From a virus, in the IMG/VR virus record IMGVR_UViG_3300000230_000014, positions 1 through 38,165 of that record: a stretch of DNA of 38,165 bases; one strand, written 5' to 3'. How positions within the stretch are numbered: position 1 is the stretch's first letter; each line of letters begins with the position of its first letter. Positions 15,957-24,204 of the stretch are shown one piece after another. Position numbers and translations under genes: made by a program. A model generated the notes under the pieces. The model ran no database searches, had not been told where the DNA came from, and saw only the letters and a list, made by a program, of their open reading frames with translations.

Positions 15957-17429
15957 TTAGGTTGTTGCTATCATGTGATTTGTTTTTGGCATTCGTTTTT
16001 TATCATTCGCATCTGCCGGATACCATGGACCCGCTACCCATATCGGTAGAACATTCAAACCCCACGGGTTTATTCGCCATTCATTTTCGATTATTTTTGA
16101 CTCCTCAGTATAGCCATACGCCTGAACAAGTACTTCATTTTCTTCTATTTCAAACTGTTCAGCGGGATTGGTAACAAGTAATTTTCCAAGCACATCAATG
16201 ATTCCAACATTCTCAGATGCAAGAAGTTGCACTTCATATTGGAATGAACTAGGAGTACGCGCGCTCATAATTACACGAGTGATTTTAAATGTCTCATTAA
16301 CAATTCCAAGAATAGATGAGTTTACGATAATACTCTGGCCACTTTTAAGTCCAGATTTTGTTGTTATTAAATAACCTTCATTTGCCCGTGAACCATATTT
16401 TTTTATTTCTGCTTTTGCTCTTTGGATAGCCTGATCTTCAGATTTAATAGTTGCATCTCGTATTACGTATTGATATTCACCATATGTTGCGATTGAACTC
16501 ACATCTGAGCGAACGATTTTAATTGGATATACCTGATTTCCAGACCACTTTACATAATTACCAGCTGATGGTTTTGTTGTGTCAGGGAAGATAATAAATC
16601 CATTATTCGGATTATAAAGAACATCTTTGGTCGTAGGATCATCAATACCATCTTGTCCGATTGTAAGAGTGTTATAGTTAGCTCCACTATCTATTGATGT
16701 TTGAATAGTAAGACTTTGTAATCCGGGCTTTGCTACAAAAGTACGTTGCTGACCATCTGCTACATATGTATTAGTAAGAAGTGAACTTACCTTATCTCCC
16801 CCTCTTACAATTATTTTATTTCTTACTTGATTAATATTTCTACTTATCTTGAGTGACCCGAATATATAATTTCCAGAAGTATCATCAATATTAAATGGAG
16901 CCGAAGTTGAATGTTCTTTAAAGAAGTGAATATCTTTATCGTAGTCAACATACCAATCACAATCCCCTATCATCTCTGCAAGTTTTTGTATACATTTTGA
17001 TGGTTGCTCATCATTAAAAACTATTTTTCTGATGACGTCGGTTGCTGCTACATTTAAAACTGTAAATCCAGTAAGATATAAAGTATTAATATCAGATATA
17101 ATATCTCCTACCATCATGTTCGTATAAGTTTTATTTACAAGCTGACGATCCATGATTTGTTGATAATCTTTACATAGCACAGTGAAGTATTTAAGTACTC
17201 CTTTATTTTCTCCGCTTGTTTCTACAACAATTCCACCAAATATTTTTATCGTCCCATCAAACATTGTAATCTCATCACCAAGTACAGGACGATATGTTTT
17301 TGATCCATAGTTTTTGATCTTGAATTCCAAGCGGTCAGGTTCTTTGGTCAATACATCTTGTTTTTCAAGTGTCGGCCACTCAATATTTGATGTCTTATCT
17401 GTGTTGTTTACTTTAAGTAAAAGTGCCAT
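15957..17429 (-). CDS. Tail hub/tip protein (prophage tail-like)
   Basis: A 490-residue protein directly downstream of the tape measure. The N-terminal part has strand-rich segments such as LEFKIKNYG and GDEITMFDGTIKIFGGIVVE, which fit the beta-barrels of tail hub proteins of the gp27/Dit-Tal type. The middle carries a conserved CDWYVDYDKDIHFF segment, also usual in such hubs. A KAEIKKYG helix leads to an OB-like end. It probably closes the tube and connects it to the fibres. Exact equivalence to a Dit or Tal protein is not resolved. Confidence 0.65.
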   Translation of the reverse strand: MALLLKVNNTDKTSNIEWPTLEKQDVLTKEPDRLEFKIKNYGSKTYRPVLGDEITMFDGTIKIFGGIVVETSGENKGVLKYFTVLCKDYQQIMDRQLVNKTYTNMMVGDIISDINTLYLTGFTVLNVAATDVIRKIVFNDEQPSKCIQKLAEMIGDCDWYVDYDKDIHFFKEHSTSAPFNIDDTSGNYIFGSLKISRNINQVRNKIIVRGGDKVSSLLTNTYVADGQQRTFVAKPGLQSLTIQTSIDSGANYNTLTIGQDGIDDPTTKDVLYNPNNGFIIFPDTTKPSAGNYVKWSGNQVYPIKIVRSDVSSIATYGEYQYVIRDATIKSEDQAIQRAKAEIKKYGSRANEGYLITTKSGLKSGQSIIVNSSILGIVNETFKITRVIMSARTPSSFQYEVQLLASENVGIIDVLGKLLVTNPAEQFEIEENEVLVQAYGYTEESKIIENEWRINPWGLNVLPIWVAGPWYPADANDKKRMPKTNHMIATT

Positions 17430-17432
17430 ATA

Positions 17433-18929
17433 TTAATTTGATATTCTGTGAATTTCACGAAGACGACGAATAATCATGTCGCCAATTTGTACTGCGACTG
17501 TACGATCAAGAAATGTGCTATTACGCATATCTACCATTATGTTGCTACCACCAACTCCAGCACCATTTGGAATAATTGAACCTCCTATACTAGGAATAAA
17601 TACTTCGGGACCCTGTTCGCCGACAATATAACTTCGACCAGATTCTACGGCGCCACCGCCCGCCTTTTTACCAGTAATTGCACTTACGGCAGAACTTACA
17701 GCTCCACTTATTCCACTTCCCGCTTTGCTTGCAAGACTAGCAATAGATGACAATGCTCTATTCACTGCAGAGATAACTTTATCTACCACACCACCTATGA
17801 AGTCCCATGCTTTTTTAATAACATCTTGTATCCCTTGCCATAAACTTATCCAGAAATTTTTAAATCCAGTCCATATCGCAACAAGCGTGTTATAAAACGA
17901 AAGCATTTTGTTAGACAAATAATCCACAGTAATAGTCCACACATTTTTTATTGCATCCCACACTCCCTTGAGAAATTTTGAGACAGTATCCCAGTGTGTA
18001 TAAAGAAGAATTCCAAGAGCAATAATTGCCAAAATTACCCACGTCCATGGATTGAGAAGCAATGGTACAAGTGCTGCACCAAGTGATGCTATTCCACTCA
18101 AAACTGGCATTACAAACTGTACAGCCATTGCGGTTCCTGCAATCGCAAGCACACCAGCAATGACAAGCATTGCAGTCGATATTACTTGTGAAAGCCATGG
18201 ATATCTTTCTATAAGTTGATTGACCCATGTCAGCGCTGTGCCAAGCCATTTAACAAGCGGAGTTCCTGCATTTTCCATAAAGTCACCAGTTGTTTCTTTC
18301 AATCTTGCCCATTGTATTGAGAATGGACTCATTGCTTTTTCACCCTCAGTAATTCGTCTTCCTAATTCTTCAAAGAGTGTCTGTAAGCTAACAAATTCAG
18401 GAGCTGCGATACCGAACTGCTCAAGAAGAAAACGGAGCGCTCGTTCGTTTCCTTCCGTTGCCCGGATCATCATGTTTGCAGCTTCTTGAGCGTTCAGCAT
18501 TCCGATACGCTGACCTCGCAATAATATATTTCCGTATTCTTGCGCCTTATTCATATTGCCCACGCGCGGGAGAAGTTTCGATGCGACAAGCGTTGCGTAT
18601 TCGTCACCGATACCAATCGCACGCTGTTGTGCTGCACCCCATTCTTTCAAGACACCAAAGTTTGCATCAACATCTTTGCCGTATCCAGCAAGAAAGAATC
18701 GAGCTTGTGCGAGCTGCTTGTTACTTTCTTCAGTTGCGTTGATAAGACTTGTCAGTCCTTTCGTTCCGGCATACGCAGATAAAAAACCTAGAGCACCTTG
18801 AAGTGCGGATCCGTAACTTTTGGTTTGTTTCTCGAGATTCTCTGTTTGTACACCAATATCTTTAAGTGTACGTGTCGCATCATCTCGAGCATTGACTACA
18901 ATTTGAAGTTTTACATCTTGGGTTGCCAT
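17433..18929 (-). CDS. Tail tape measure protein
   Basis: Sets tail length and travels through the tube. It has a long helical N-terminal half (ESNKQLAQARFFLAGYGKDV, LLEQFGIAAPEF), hydrophobic stretches at about residues 245-325 (VISTAMLVIAGVLAIAG, VPLLLNPWTWVILAIIALGI), Trp-rich repeats after that (WTGFKNFWISLWQGIQDVI) and an Ala/Ser-rich hinge (about residues 395-425). At 498 residues it is short for a siphovirus, and by the usual rule of about 0.15 nm per residue the tail would be near 75 nm. It lies right after the chaperone frameshift region, as expected. Confidence 0.88.
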   Translation of the reverse strand: MATQDVKLQIVVNARDDATRTLKDIGVQTENLEKQTKSYGSALQGALGFLSAYAGTKGLTSLINATEESNKQLAQARFFLAGYGKDVDANFGVLKEWGAAQQRAIGIGDEYATLVASKLLPRVGNMNKAQEYGNILLRGQRIGMLNAQEAANMMIRATEGNERALRFLLEQFGIAAPEFVSLQTLFEELGRRITEGEKAMSPFSIQWARLKETTGDFMENAGTPLVKWLGTALTWVNQLIERYPWLSQVISTAMLVIAGVLAIAGTAMAVQFVMPVLSGIASLGAALVPLLLNPWTWVILAIIALGILLYTHWDTVSKFLKGVWDAIKNVWTITVDYLSNKMLSFYNTLVAIWTGFKNFWISLWQGIQDVIKKAWDFIGGVVDKVISAVNRALSSIASLASKAGSGISGAVSSAVSAITGKKAGGGAVESGRSYIVGEQGPEVFIPSIGGSIIPNGAGVGGSNIMVDMRNSTFLDRTVAVQIGDMIIRRLREIHRISN

Positions 18930-18934
18930 AATTA

Positions 18935-19479
18935 TTATTTTGTTTTCCTCATGTCACGTTTTTGTTTTTCGTTATCGACCTTCATTTGAACTTTTACAAT
19001 TTCTGCAAACCACCAAGGTTGATCTAAGAATTCTTGATATGTCCATCCAAATTTTTCACATAACATAACGATAAATAATTCGTTTGGAACATGACCTCTG
19101 CCTGTCTCAGCGAGTACGGAATAGTCGTACTCTACTTGGCTAAAAAATCGCTAGGGTCAAATGCATCTTTTGTTACTTCATTGATTGACTTGAGTACAAC
19201 TCGATAATCTTCTTGGCGAAGATTCTCAACTTTCTCTGCTGCACCATCAGGACTTCCATCTATACTCACCACAACGAGGTGCAATGCTAACTCCTCAGCT
19301 TCAGGTACTGCGAGTGGATCAAAATCTACGACTTTTGTTTTGTCCCCTTCAGATGTTTGAAACTTTGAATGTTTCAAAAATACTGATTGTAATTGTCGAG
19401 CTTCTTTTCCTGTGAGATATGTATAAAATTCTACAATTCTTCCCGATGGAGTTGTTACTTTTTTTGTTTCTCTTTCCAT
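18935..19479 (-). CDS. Tail assembly chaperone, -1 frameshift product (gpG-GT type)
   Basis: A -1 slip at TTTTTTA (19147-19141) adds an extension in the second frame: SQVEYDYSVLAETGRGHV, then NELFIVMLCEKFGWTYQEF, then LDQPWWFAEIVKVQMKV, ending at TAA 18937-18935. The fused product is about 181 residues, compared with 115 for the unshifted one. The extension is open over about 200 bases that hold no other gene and stops 5 bases before the tape measure ATG. Longer forms of this kind are needed in trace amounts for tail assembly in lambda-like phages. The frameshift is predicted, not shown. Confidence 0.82.
19132..19479 (-). CDS. Tail assembly chaperone, short form
   Basis: A 115-residue protein between the tail tube and tape measure genes (MERETKKVTTPSGRIVEFYTYLTG, GEARQLQSVFL-like helices, end DPSDFLAK). 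Size and position match the gpG-type chaperone that coats the tape measure before the tube forms. Its start is two bases after the tube gene stop. The last codons contain the slippery site that leads to the longer form. Confidence 0.8.
   Translation of the reverse strand: MERETKKVTTPSGRIVEFYTYLTGKEARQLQSVFLKHSKFQTSEGDKTKVVDFDPLAVPEAEELALHLVVVSIDGSPDGAAEKVENLRQEDYRVVLKSINEVTKDAFDPSDFLAK
19141..19147 (-). promoter_or_regulatory. -1 ribosomal frameshift slippery site
   Basis: On the minus strand the heptamer T TTT TTA fits the X-XXY-YYZ rule in the zero frame (GAT TTT TTA). It lies 6 bases before the zero-frame stop, and the -1 frame stays open to 18935. Confidence 0.82.
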
Positions 19480-19481
19480 AA

Positions 19482-20468
19482 TTAATAACTTGATACTAGA
19501 TTTGTAATAAGAGCAGTAATCATCTTCGAATCGCTCGTTGAATAATGAGCTTTAAAAGATACACTCTGTTTGACCATTTCATTAATCTGAATAGGTCGGG
19601 TTATCTCGGTGAATGTCACCTTTGCTAGATCGATACGAACGGTAGGATTTGCTGCGTTTCCGATCGTAGTGTCCGTATTCACTAGATCGAGGCGAATAGC
19701 TTTCGCGGTTCCAGCTAGTGTATTTGTTTTGAAGTCGCTTTCGTTTTGCCATAATGCTTCTAGTTTTCCTTCAATCGTGAATTGCTTATTTAGGAAATCG
19801 TTAGGAGTAATACTTCCAAGAACATCATCATCTTCAAGGTTTTTAGTAATCGTCAAAGTGAGTGACTTGAGTGCAATTGCTGATCCTACTCCAAGACCTG
19901 CAAGACTTGAAGCCACCTTGAATGTGAAATGCTTATGTGTGAATTTTCCTTCAGTGGTAAGTGAAGGAGTCAAGGTTGCAGTTGCTCCCTTTTTTGCACG
20001 AATGTTTGCGCTGTATCCAATATAGGATCCCAGTTCGTAGGTAATCTCAAGAGAATCAATAACTCCTAAGGCGTGCTTATAATCTTGTCCTGCGAGAGGA
20101 TCATCAAGAAATAATGAAAGAGCTTGATGTTGAGCTCCTTGTTGCACTGAGAATATATGATCGTAAACAATGGATTCACCCGCATGAGCTCCAGATGATA
20201 CACTTCCAAGCGCCGCAAGAAGTATCAATCCGAAGTGTTTATCACCAATCGGAGCCTTTAGACTTCCTTCTGCCCATTGTTTTGTGATTGTTGAGCCTAT
20301 GGAATCTTCAATCACTCCATATGCCTGTTCTTCAAATATTTTATTATCTTTTTCTTCGATTCCAAGTTCAGAAAAAGGTATCCAATATGATGCTGAAGAT
20401 TCAACAGTACCCCTTGTTGTTTCTTTTGCTATTCCAACTTGGAATAGTCTTCCGATTCCTTTTGTCAT
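19482..20468 (-). CDS. Major tail tube protein
   Basis: A 328-residue strand-rich protein with the repeated pattern of tube proteins: RLFQVGIAKETTRGTVESSA at the start, then YVLGVIDSLEITYELG-like strands, LTLTITKNLEDDDVLGSI, FTIEGKLEALWQNE and KVTFTEITRPIQINEM near the end. It forms the inner tube of the siphovirus tail. The start overlaps the stop of the small gene before it by 4 bases (ATGA), and the chaperone follows after two bases. The identification rests on position and pattern, as tube proteins diverge strongly. Confidence 0.78.
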   Translation of the reverse strand: MTKGIGRLFQVGIAKETTRGTVESSASYWIPFSELGIEEKDNKIFEEQAYGVIEDSIGSTITKQWAEGSLKAPIGDKHFGLILLAALGSVSSGAHAGESIVYDHIFSVQQGAQHQALSLFLDDPLAGQDYKHALGVIDSLEITYELGSYIGYSANIRAKKGATATLTPSLTTEGKFTHKHFTFKVASSLAGLGVGSAIALKSLTLTITKNLEDDDVLGSITPNDFLNKQFTIEGKLEALWQNESDFKTNTLAGTAKAIRLDLVNTDTTIGNAANPTVRIDLAKVTFTEITRPIQINEMVKQSVSFKAHYSTSDSKMITALITNLVSSY

Positions 20469-20647
20469 AGATTGTTTTCAGATTTTATGGTTGGTAATGG
20501 CTCGACCTTTTCTTTTGATTTCTCGTAGATCTCGTTGGCTTCTTCTTGGGAGTTTGCCTTTATCGTCTGCGGCTTATATTCAAGCCCACCCGGGAAGAAG
20601 TATTCTTGCGGAGATTCGAGCATTTTGTTTTTATCTTTTGTTTGCAT
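20465..20647 (-). CDS. Small hypothetical protein in the tail module, 60 aa
   Basis: Reads MQTKDKNKMLESPQEYFFPG and continues with GLEYKPQTIKANSQEEANEI. It is hydrophilic and highly charged, with a PGG turn and no membrane segment. It fits tightly between the tail terminator (5-base gap) and the tail tube gene (4-base overlap), which argues for a real gene despite its small size. The function is unknown. Confidence 0.65.
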   Translation of the reverse strand: MQTKDKNKMLESPQEYFFPGGLEYKPQTIKANSQEEANEIYEKSKEKVEPLPTIKSENNL

Positions 20648-20652
20648 AGTTC

Positions 20653-21102
20653 TTAGAATGTAAGTGTCTTATCCGCATGCGCTTTTAATGTGACCGTGAA
20701 CACGATATAGGATTTATCCTGTGACGTAATTGCAGTCGGCTCACTATTTGACGGTTCCAATCCACCGACCGCAGTTCCGGCAAGTGTTGGATCATTATCA
20801 AATACATCAAGTATTTGATCTGATAAGTATTCGATGTCGTCAGTTGATTCAATGTTTTCTGTTTTCTGAACAATCGTAATCCCGAACGTGTAGGTGCGTA
20901 GATTAGATCGGTTAGTAGACATGTTTCCTTCAGAGCTTGGTGACACCAAAATGGCAGCAGGAAAAGAAGGAATATCTCGATCAAGTGATGGATTCTTTTT
21001 TAAATCATCCACGATTATGCACTTAAGAACACCACTCGTTACAAGTGCATCGAGTTTGTCTTTTATTTTTGCTTTTACAATTGTCCCTAGTGATGAAGAC
21101 AT
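20653..21102 (-). CDS. Tail terminator-like protein
   Basis: A 149-residue alpha/beta protein with VKAKIKDKLDALVTSG at the N-terminus, a strand IPSFPAAILVSP, RTYTFGITIVQ, a helix DIEYLSDQILDVFDND and a terminal strand SYIVFTVTLKAHA. This order matches the tail terminator/gpU family that caps the tube and meets the neck. It sits between the HK97 gp10-like gene and the tail tube. The family was named from fold pattern and position. Confidence 0.7.
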   Translation of the reverse strand: MSSSLGTIVKAKIKDKLDALVTSGVLKCIIVDDLKKNPSLDRDIPSFPAAILVSPSSEGNMSTNRSNLRTYTFGITIVQKTENIESTDDIEYLSDQILDVFDNDPTLAGTAVGGLEPSNSEPTAITSQDKSYIVFTVTLKAHADKTLTF

Positions 21103-21105
21103 AAT

Positions 21106-21564
21106 TTATCTAGTGAGTTTTCCGATTTCTCGGAGAATAATATCTCCCGCTTGGTGAAAAATATTTTGTACGTCCTTCTGAGATTTTTCGACTATCTGTC
21201 TCATAAAAGGACGAGGTTTTGATGGACGTGAAAATTTTGCGAACACTCGTTCCCCACTCTGGTTTACCCATGACAAAACTTTCTTTTGTTTTGGGTAGAC
21301 GTACCCTCTACCAAATTCAACGAATGGAGCATATCGTGCAGTTGGAAACCATCTTGCTTGTAATCTTCCTGATGTAAATCGAAAACTATGCAGAAGATTT
21401 CCTGTACGCCATGGGACCGGATCATCTTTTAAAGTATGCTTAGCAAATATCGCTTGTGTAGCATCCACGGCTCGCTGGAGTACTGGCTCCGCTATCCTTG
21501 GATACTGTTGAAACGCTTTTGTAAGCGCCTTTATATTTTTGATCTCTACATCTACGAGTGCCAT
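21106..21564 (-). CDS. HK97 gp10-like neck/tail completion protein
   Basis: A 152-residue protein with an N-terminal helix bundle (EPVLQRAVDATQAIFAKHT), the characteristic VPWRTGNLLHSF segment and the strand pair YAPFVEFGRGYVYP, then a basic part SRPSKPRPFMRQIVEKS. This is the pattern of the HK97 gp10 family, which joins the head to the tail. It starts 3 bases after the connector stop. Confidence 0.85.
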   Translation of the reverse strand: MALVDVEIKNIKALTKAFQQYPRIAEPVLQRAVDATQAIFAKHTLKDDPVPWRTGNLLHSFRFTSGRLQARWFPTARYAPFVEFGRGYVYPKQKKVLSWVNQSGERVFAKFSRPSKPRPFMRQIVEKSQKDVQNIFHQAGDIILREIGKLTR

Positions 21565-21567
21565 AAA

Positions 21568-22173
21568 CTAAGAGAGAGCAGGAATCCTGCGATATCGATT
21601 GATAGTCGCTTGATCATCCTTATTTAAGTCATCACGCCATGTGATCTGAGCACCGTCGAATCCTTCAGAGAGTTTACCTTCGGCTTCACGTCGCTTATAC
21701 CACTTCACGACCATGCGTTCTGCAAGATCAGTTATATCGCTCGGAAGAGTATGTGATTCTTCATCATCATAATTTTCCCAATCAATAAGATATCCTGCGG
21801 TATAAGATACTTTCAAAAACTTTTCAAAGATTCCGTTAGTTTCAATAATTCCTGCTTCTTCATCTAGCTCCCATGAATTAGGATCATATATATTCCACAC
21901 AGGATTTATTTTTGTCCCAGAACGATATTCAATTTTCACCACTTCACTAACAGGAGCGTGACGAAGTACGATTATTTTTTGTCCATAAGTGTGAATAGTG
22001 TGCGTTTCCTCGTATTCTGTTTCTATGAACCTTCGATTACATTCACCTTCAATAAAATCACTGACTGCATTAATCAGATTTGCAAACAGATCATCAAAAT
22101 CATCTGATTCTATTCGAAGTCTGATGTTTCGTACTCGATCTATTGTTGTAAGTGCATATACTCGTGGTTCCAT
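21568..22173 (-). CDS. Head-tail connector protein (gp6-like)
   Basis: I start at the ATG at 22171-22173 (MEPRVYALTTIDRVRNI), giving 201 residues. An upstream frame to 22242 would run through a strong hairpin and is unlikely. It has a helical core (DDFDDLFANLINAVSDFIEGECNR), a strand pair, and the PSDITDLAERMVVKWYKRRE helix typical of phage connector adaptors that dock on the portal. Preceded by the hairpin at 22185-22238, and followed three bases later by the gp10-like gene. Confidence 0.8.
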   Translation of the reverse strand: MEPRVYALTTIDRVRNIRLRIESDDFDDLFANLINAVSDFIEGECNRRFIETEYEETHTIHTYGQKIIVLRHAPVSEVVKIEYRSGTKINPVWNIYDPNSWELDEEAGIIETNGIFEKFLKVSYTAGYLIDWENYDDEESHTLPSDITDLAERMVVKWYKRREAEGKLSEGFDGAQITWRDDLNKDDQATINRYRRIPALS

Positions 22174-22184
22174 GGTATTTAGAT

Positions 22185-22238
22185 GATTGATTCCCGGTCG
22201 CTCCCTCCCAACTTGAGAGGGAGAGCCGAGAATCAATC
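22185..22238 (-). other. Long hairpin between head genes
   Basis: GATTGATTC (22185-22193) pairs with GAATCAATC (22230-22238), and inside it CTCCCTC with GAGGGAG, plus CGG with CCG in between, giving about 19 bp with small bulges and a loop of about 9. No U-run follows on the minus strand, so it is not a terminator of the usual type. It may be an RNA processing or stability element before the connector gene. Confidence 0.7.
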
Positions 22239-22244
22239 GCAAGA

Positions 22245-22640
22245 TTAATTCACAGGCTCATTGTATGCGCGCGAAAGCGCGAACACAGCGGAGCACGGGA
22301 TCGATGGAGAGGTACCGCCGACATCCAAGACCGCGCGGAGGTAACGCTTACGACTTCCAGTGTTGAGCCCTTCCAATCGGATGAGCTTTACATCGTTATC
22401 TGCCGTAACCGTTGCCGACGCTCCTGAGATCGCAGCCCATCCGGTTGATCCATCCGCCGATTCTTCGACGTTTATTGCGTAGGTTTCATCGCCGGTTGTA
22501 AGGTCAATATCGCCTGCAGAAACGGTCAGAACAGCTGACCCGAATCCCTTCGTGTCAACCGCAGAACCGTTTGCATCTGCAGTACGTACTTCAGGTACAA
22601 GCGAAACGAGAAATTTTACCGCGTCATAGACTGATTTCAT
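22245..22640 (-). CDS. Head decoration/stabilisation-like protein
   Basis: A 131-residue, strand-rich protein with a helix at the start (SVYDAVKFLVSLVPEVR), repeated Gly/Ser/Asp-rich strands (GSAVLTVSAGDIDLTTGDETY, ADGSTGWAAISGASATV) and a C-terminal strand RKRYLRAVLDVGG. The pattern resembles capsid decoration or stabilisation proteins of HK97-like phages. Its ATG overlaps the stop of the previous gene by 4 bases (ATGA). G+C is visibly higher than in neighbouring genes. I cannot name the exact family. Confidence 0.6.
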   Translation of the reverse strand: MKSVYDAVKFLVSLVPEVRTADANGSAVDTKGFGSAVLTVSAGDIDLTTGDETYAINVEESADGSTGWAAISGASATVTADNDVKLIRLEGLNTGSRKRYLRAVLDVGGTSPSIPCSAVFALSRAYNEPVN

Positions 22641-22978
22641 ACAGTGTTTTCTGGCTGAGTGCCGGTTTGAGTACTCTCCACATTTTCCTTTGAAGATTCA
22701 TCATCTTCTTTGGATTCAGTTCCTTCACCGTCTTCCGGTTTATCGGCATTGACAGAATCATTGTTTGAATCTTTCGATTCATTAATGTCTGTGTCGTCAG
22801 TCGACTCATCAGCAGGTAATTTTTCCTGTTTATCAGCTTCTTCAGCTAACTCAAGGAATTCATCGCCGATATTCTCGGCTTCCTCTGGTGTCATTCGAAT
22901 GACAGATCCTTTTTCAATGCGATCACCTTTGAAAGAGATCGGCTTCAGAACTGTATATGAGAATATTTCTTCACTCAT
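22637..22978 (-). CDS. Acidic head-module protein, 113 aa
   Basis: The N-terminal about 45 residues form a small domain (SYTVLKPISFKGDRIEKG, SVIRMTPEEAENIGDEFLEL). The rest is a low-complexity acidic tail full of Asp, Glu, Ser, Asn and Thr. The N-terminal part looks like small head-protein modules placed after the capsid gene in other siphophages, but I do not recognise the family. The acidic tail may be disordered. Confidence 0.6.
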   Translation of the reverse strand: MSEEIFSYTVLKPISFKGDRIEKGSVIRMTPEEAENIGDEFLELAEEADKQEKLPADESTDDTDINESKDSNNDSVNADKPEDGEGTESKEDDESSKENVESTQTGTQPENTV

Positions 22979-23003
22979 AGTGATATACTCAAACGATTAG
23001 TTA

Positions 23004-24188
23004 TTAAGAGGCGGCAGTCTTCACGACTACGAAGGCTGCGCCTAATGCGACCGTAAGTGCTACGCGCTTTTTAAGCACGAGAGCACGCTGATCTGCGAGT
23101 GCAATTTCTTTTCCACCGAAGGTTCCTGACTCATGTTGTGAGACAGTCATCTCTCCTTTATCACCGAATGCTAATGCCTTCATGTTTCCGAAGATAATAT
23201 ACTTGGTAGAAACTGCCGATGCTGAAATGCCCGGCAAGTGGCGAGTGGTGTACACAGGAAATCCCGCAAGTTCACCAGCAGGACGGATTCCTCCGCCAGT
23301 TGGATTGTTTGTGAGAATATTTGCCGATGCCGCACCTGCTTGTGGCAGGATAAAGTTTCCGGCTGTGTCTTTCTGTGTACGAAGTTTTGCCCACACTGTG
23401 CGGTTCATGTACCATGCAGAACCTTCAAGAACTGATTCTTCAAGATTTGCAATAGTATCAGCCGCATCCACCACGACATCGAATTCCGCAAAGGTATCGT
23501 GTCCGGTTGGAAGTGTGTACACAGTGACATTGCTGTGGTTAAGAACACCAATGAAAGGACTGCCGTTTCCAACGAATCCTTGTTTGTCCACCATGTTTGC
23601 TAATGCTTCACCACCTAAGGCAAGGAGCCAGTCGGCAAGTTGTACACCTGCATCAGCAAGCAAATCATTGCCCACTACGAATGCAAGTTGCCACTTCTTG
23701 GCGATGAGATTAGCTTGACCGAAGTTCACTCCAGTGATACCACCTACCGCATCAAAGCCGAGGAATTCACCTTCAAGAAAAGCTCCAGTGTAATTTGGAA
23801 TTCCTTTCTCATCAGTTCCCATCGGCCACTTCTGCGCTTGGCTCATGATGAGACCTACAGACGCAGCAATGCGAAGGATTGCGCTTTCGACTTCCTTGGA
23901 GACCAAGTAACCACCACGAGAATCCTGTTCGCCGACCAGAGTTTCGTTTGCTTTGGTTTTTATTCCGGCAGCCGCTTTCACGACTTCCACGAACGAGGTT
24001 TTCTGATCTTCAGTCATCCCTGTACGATCATGACCAAAAAGAGAACGCTCAAGCTGAAGTTTTTCAACGATAGCTCTGGTTTCTTTGGCAACAAGCGGAG
24101 AGATGGCATCACCGAGTCGCTTCTCCATTACGTCATCTACGACGGTTTGGAGCTGACTCTTGATGGCTTCTAGTTGTTTTTCATCCAT
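23004..24188 (-). CDS. Major capsid protein, HK97 fold
   Basis: The N-terminal about 90 residues are helical and probably removed as scaffold (KQLEAIKSQLQTVVDDVMEK). The capsid domain follows: GGYLVSKEVESAILRIAASVG, GEFLGFDAV, WQLAFVVGNDLLADAG, the E-loop region and the P-domain helix NRTVWAKLRTQKD, then GGIRPAGELAGFPVYTTRHL and the A-domain strand KRVALTVALGAAFVVV. This fits the phage_capsid (HK97 gp5) family at 394 residues. The gene lies directly after the prohead protease, as expected. Confidence 0.93.
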   Translation of the reverse strand: MDEKQLEAIKSQLQTVVDDVMEKRLGDAISPLVAKETRAIVEKLQLERSLFGHDRTGMTEDQKTSFVEVVKAAAGIKTKANETLVGEQDSRGGYLVSKEVESAILRIAASVGLIMSQAQKWPMGTDEKGIPNYTGAFLEGEFLGFDAVGGITGVNFGQANLIAKKWQLAFVVGNDLLADAGVQLADWLLALGGEALANMVDKQGFVGNGSPFIGVLNHSNVTVYTLPTGHDTFAEFDVVVDAADTIANLEESVLEGSAWYMNRTVWAKLRTQKDTAGNFILPQAGAASANILTNNPTGGGIRPAGELAGFPVYTTRHLPGISASAVSTKYIIFGNMKALAFGDKGEMTVSQHESGTFGGKEIALADQRALVLKKRVALTVALGAAFVVVKTAAS

Positions 24189-24204
24189 ATGTTTGGATTA
24201 AAAG

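Noticed and set aside
22174-22242. Longer start for the connector gene at 22242
   Set aside because: The extra 23 residues are encoded by a strong hairpin. A better ATG is at 22173.
23182-24173. Long plus-strand frames (178 and 177 codons) opposite the capsid gene
   Set aside because: They are antisense shadows of a confidently identified capsid gene in a G+C-richer stretch, where antisense stops are rarer. No motifs or plausible starts.
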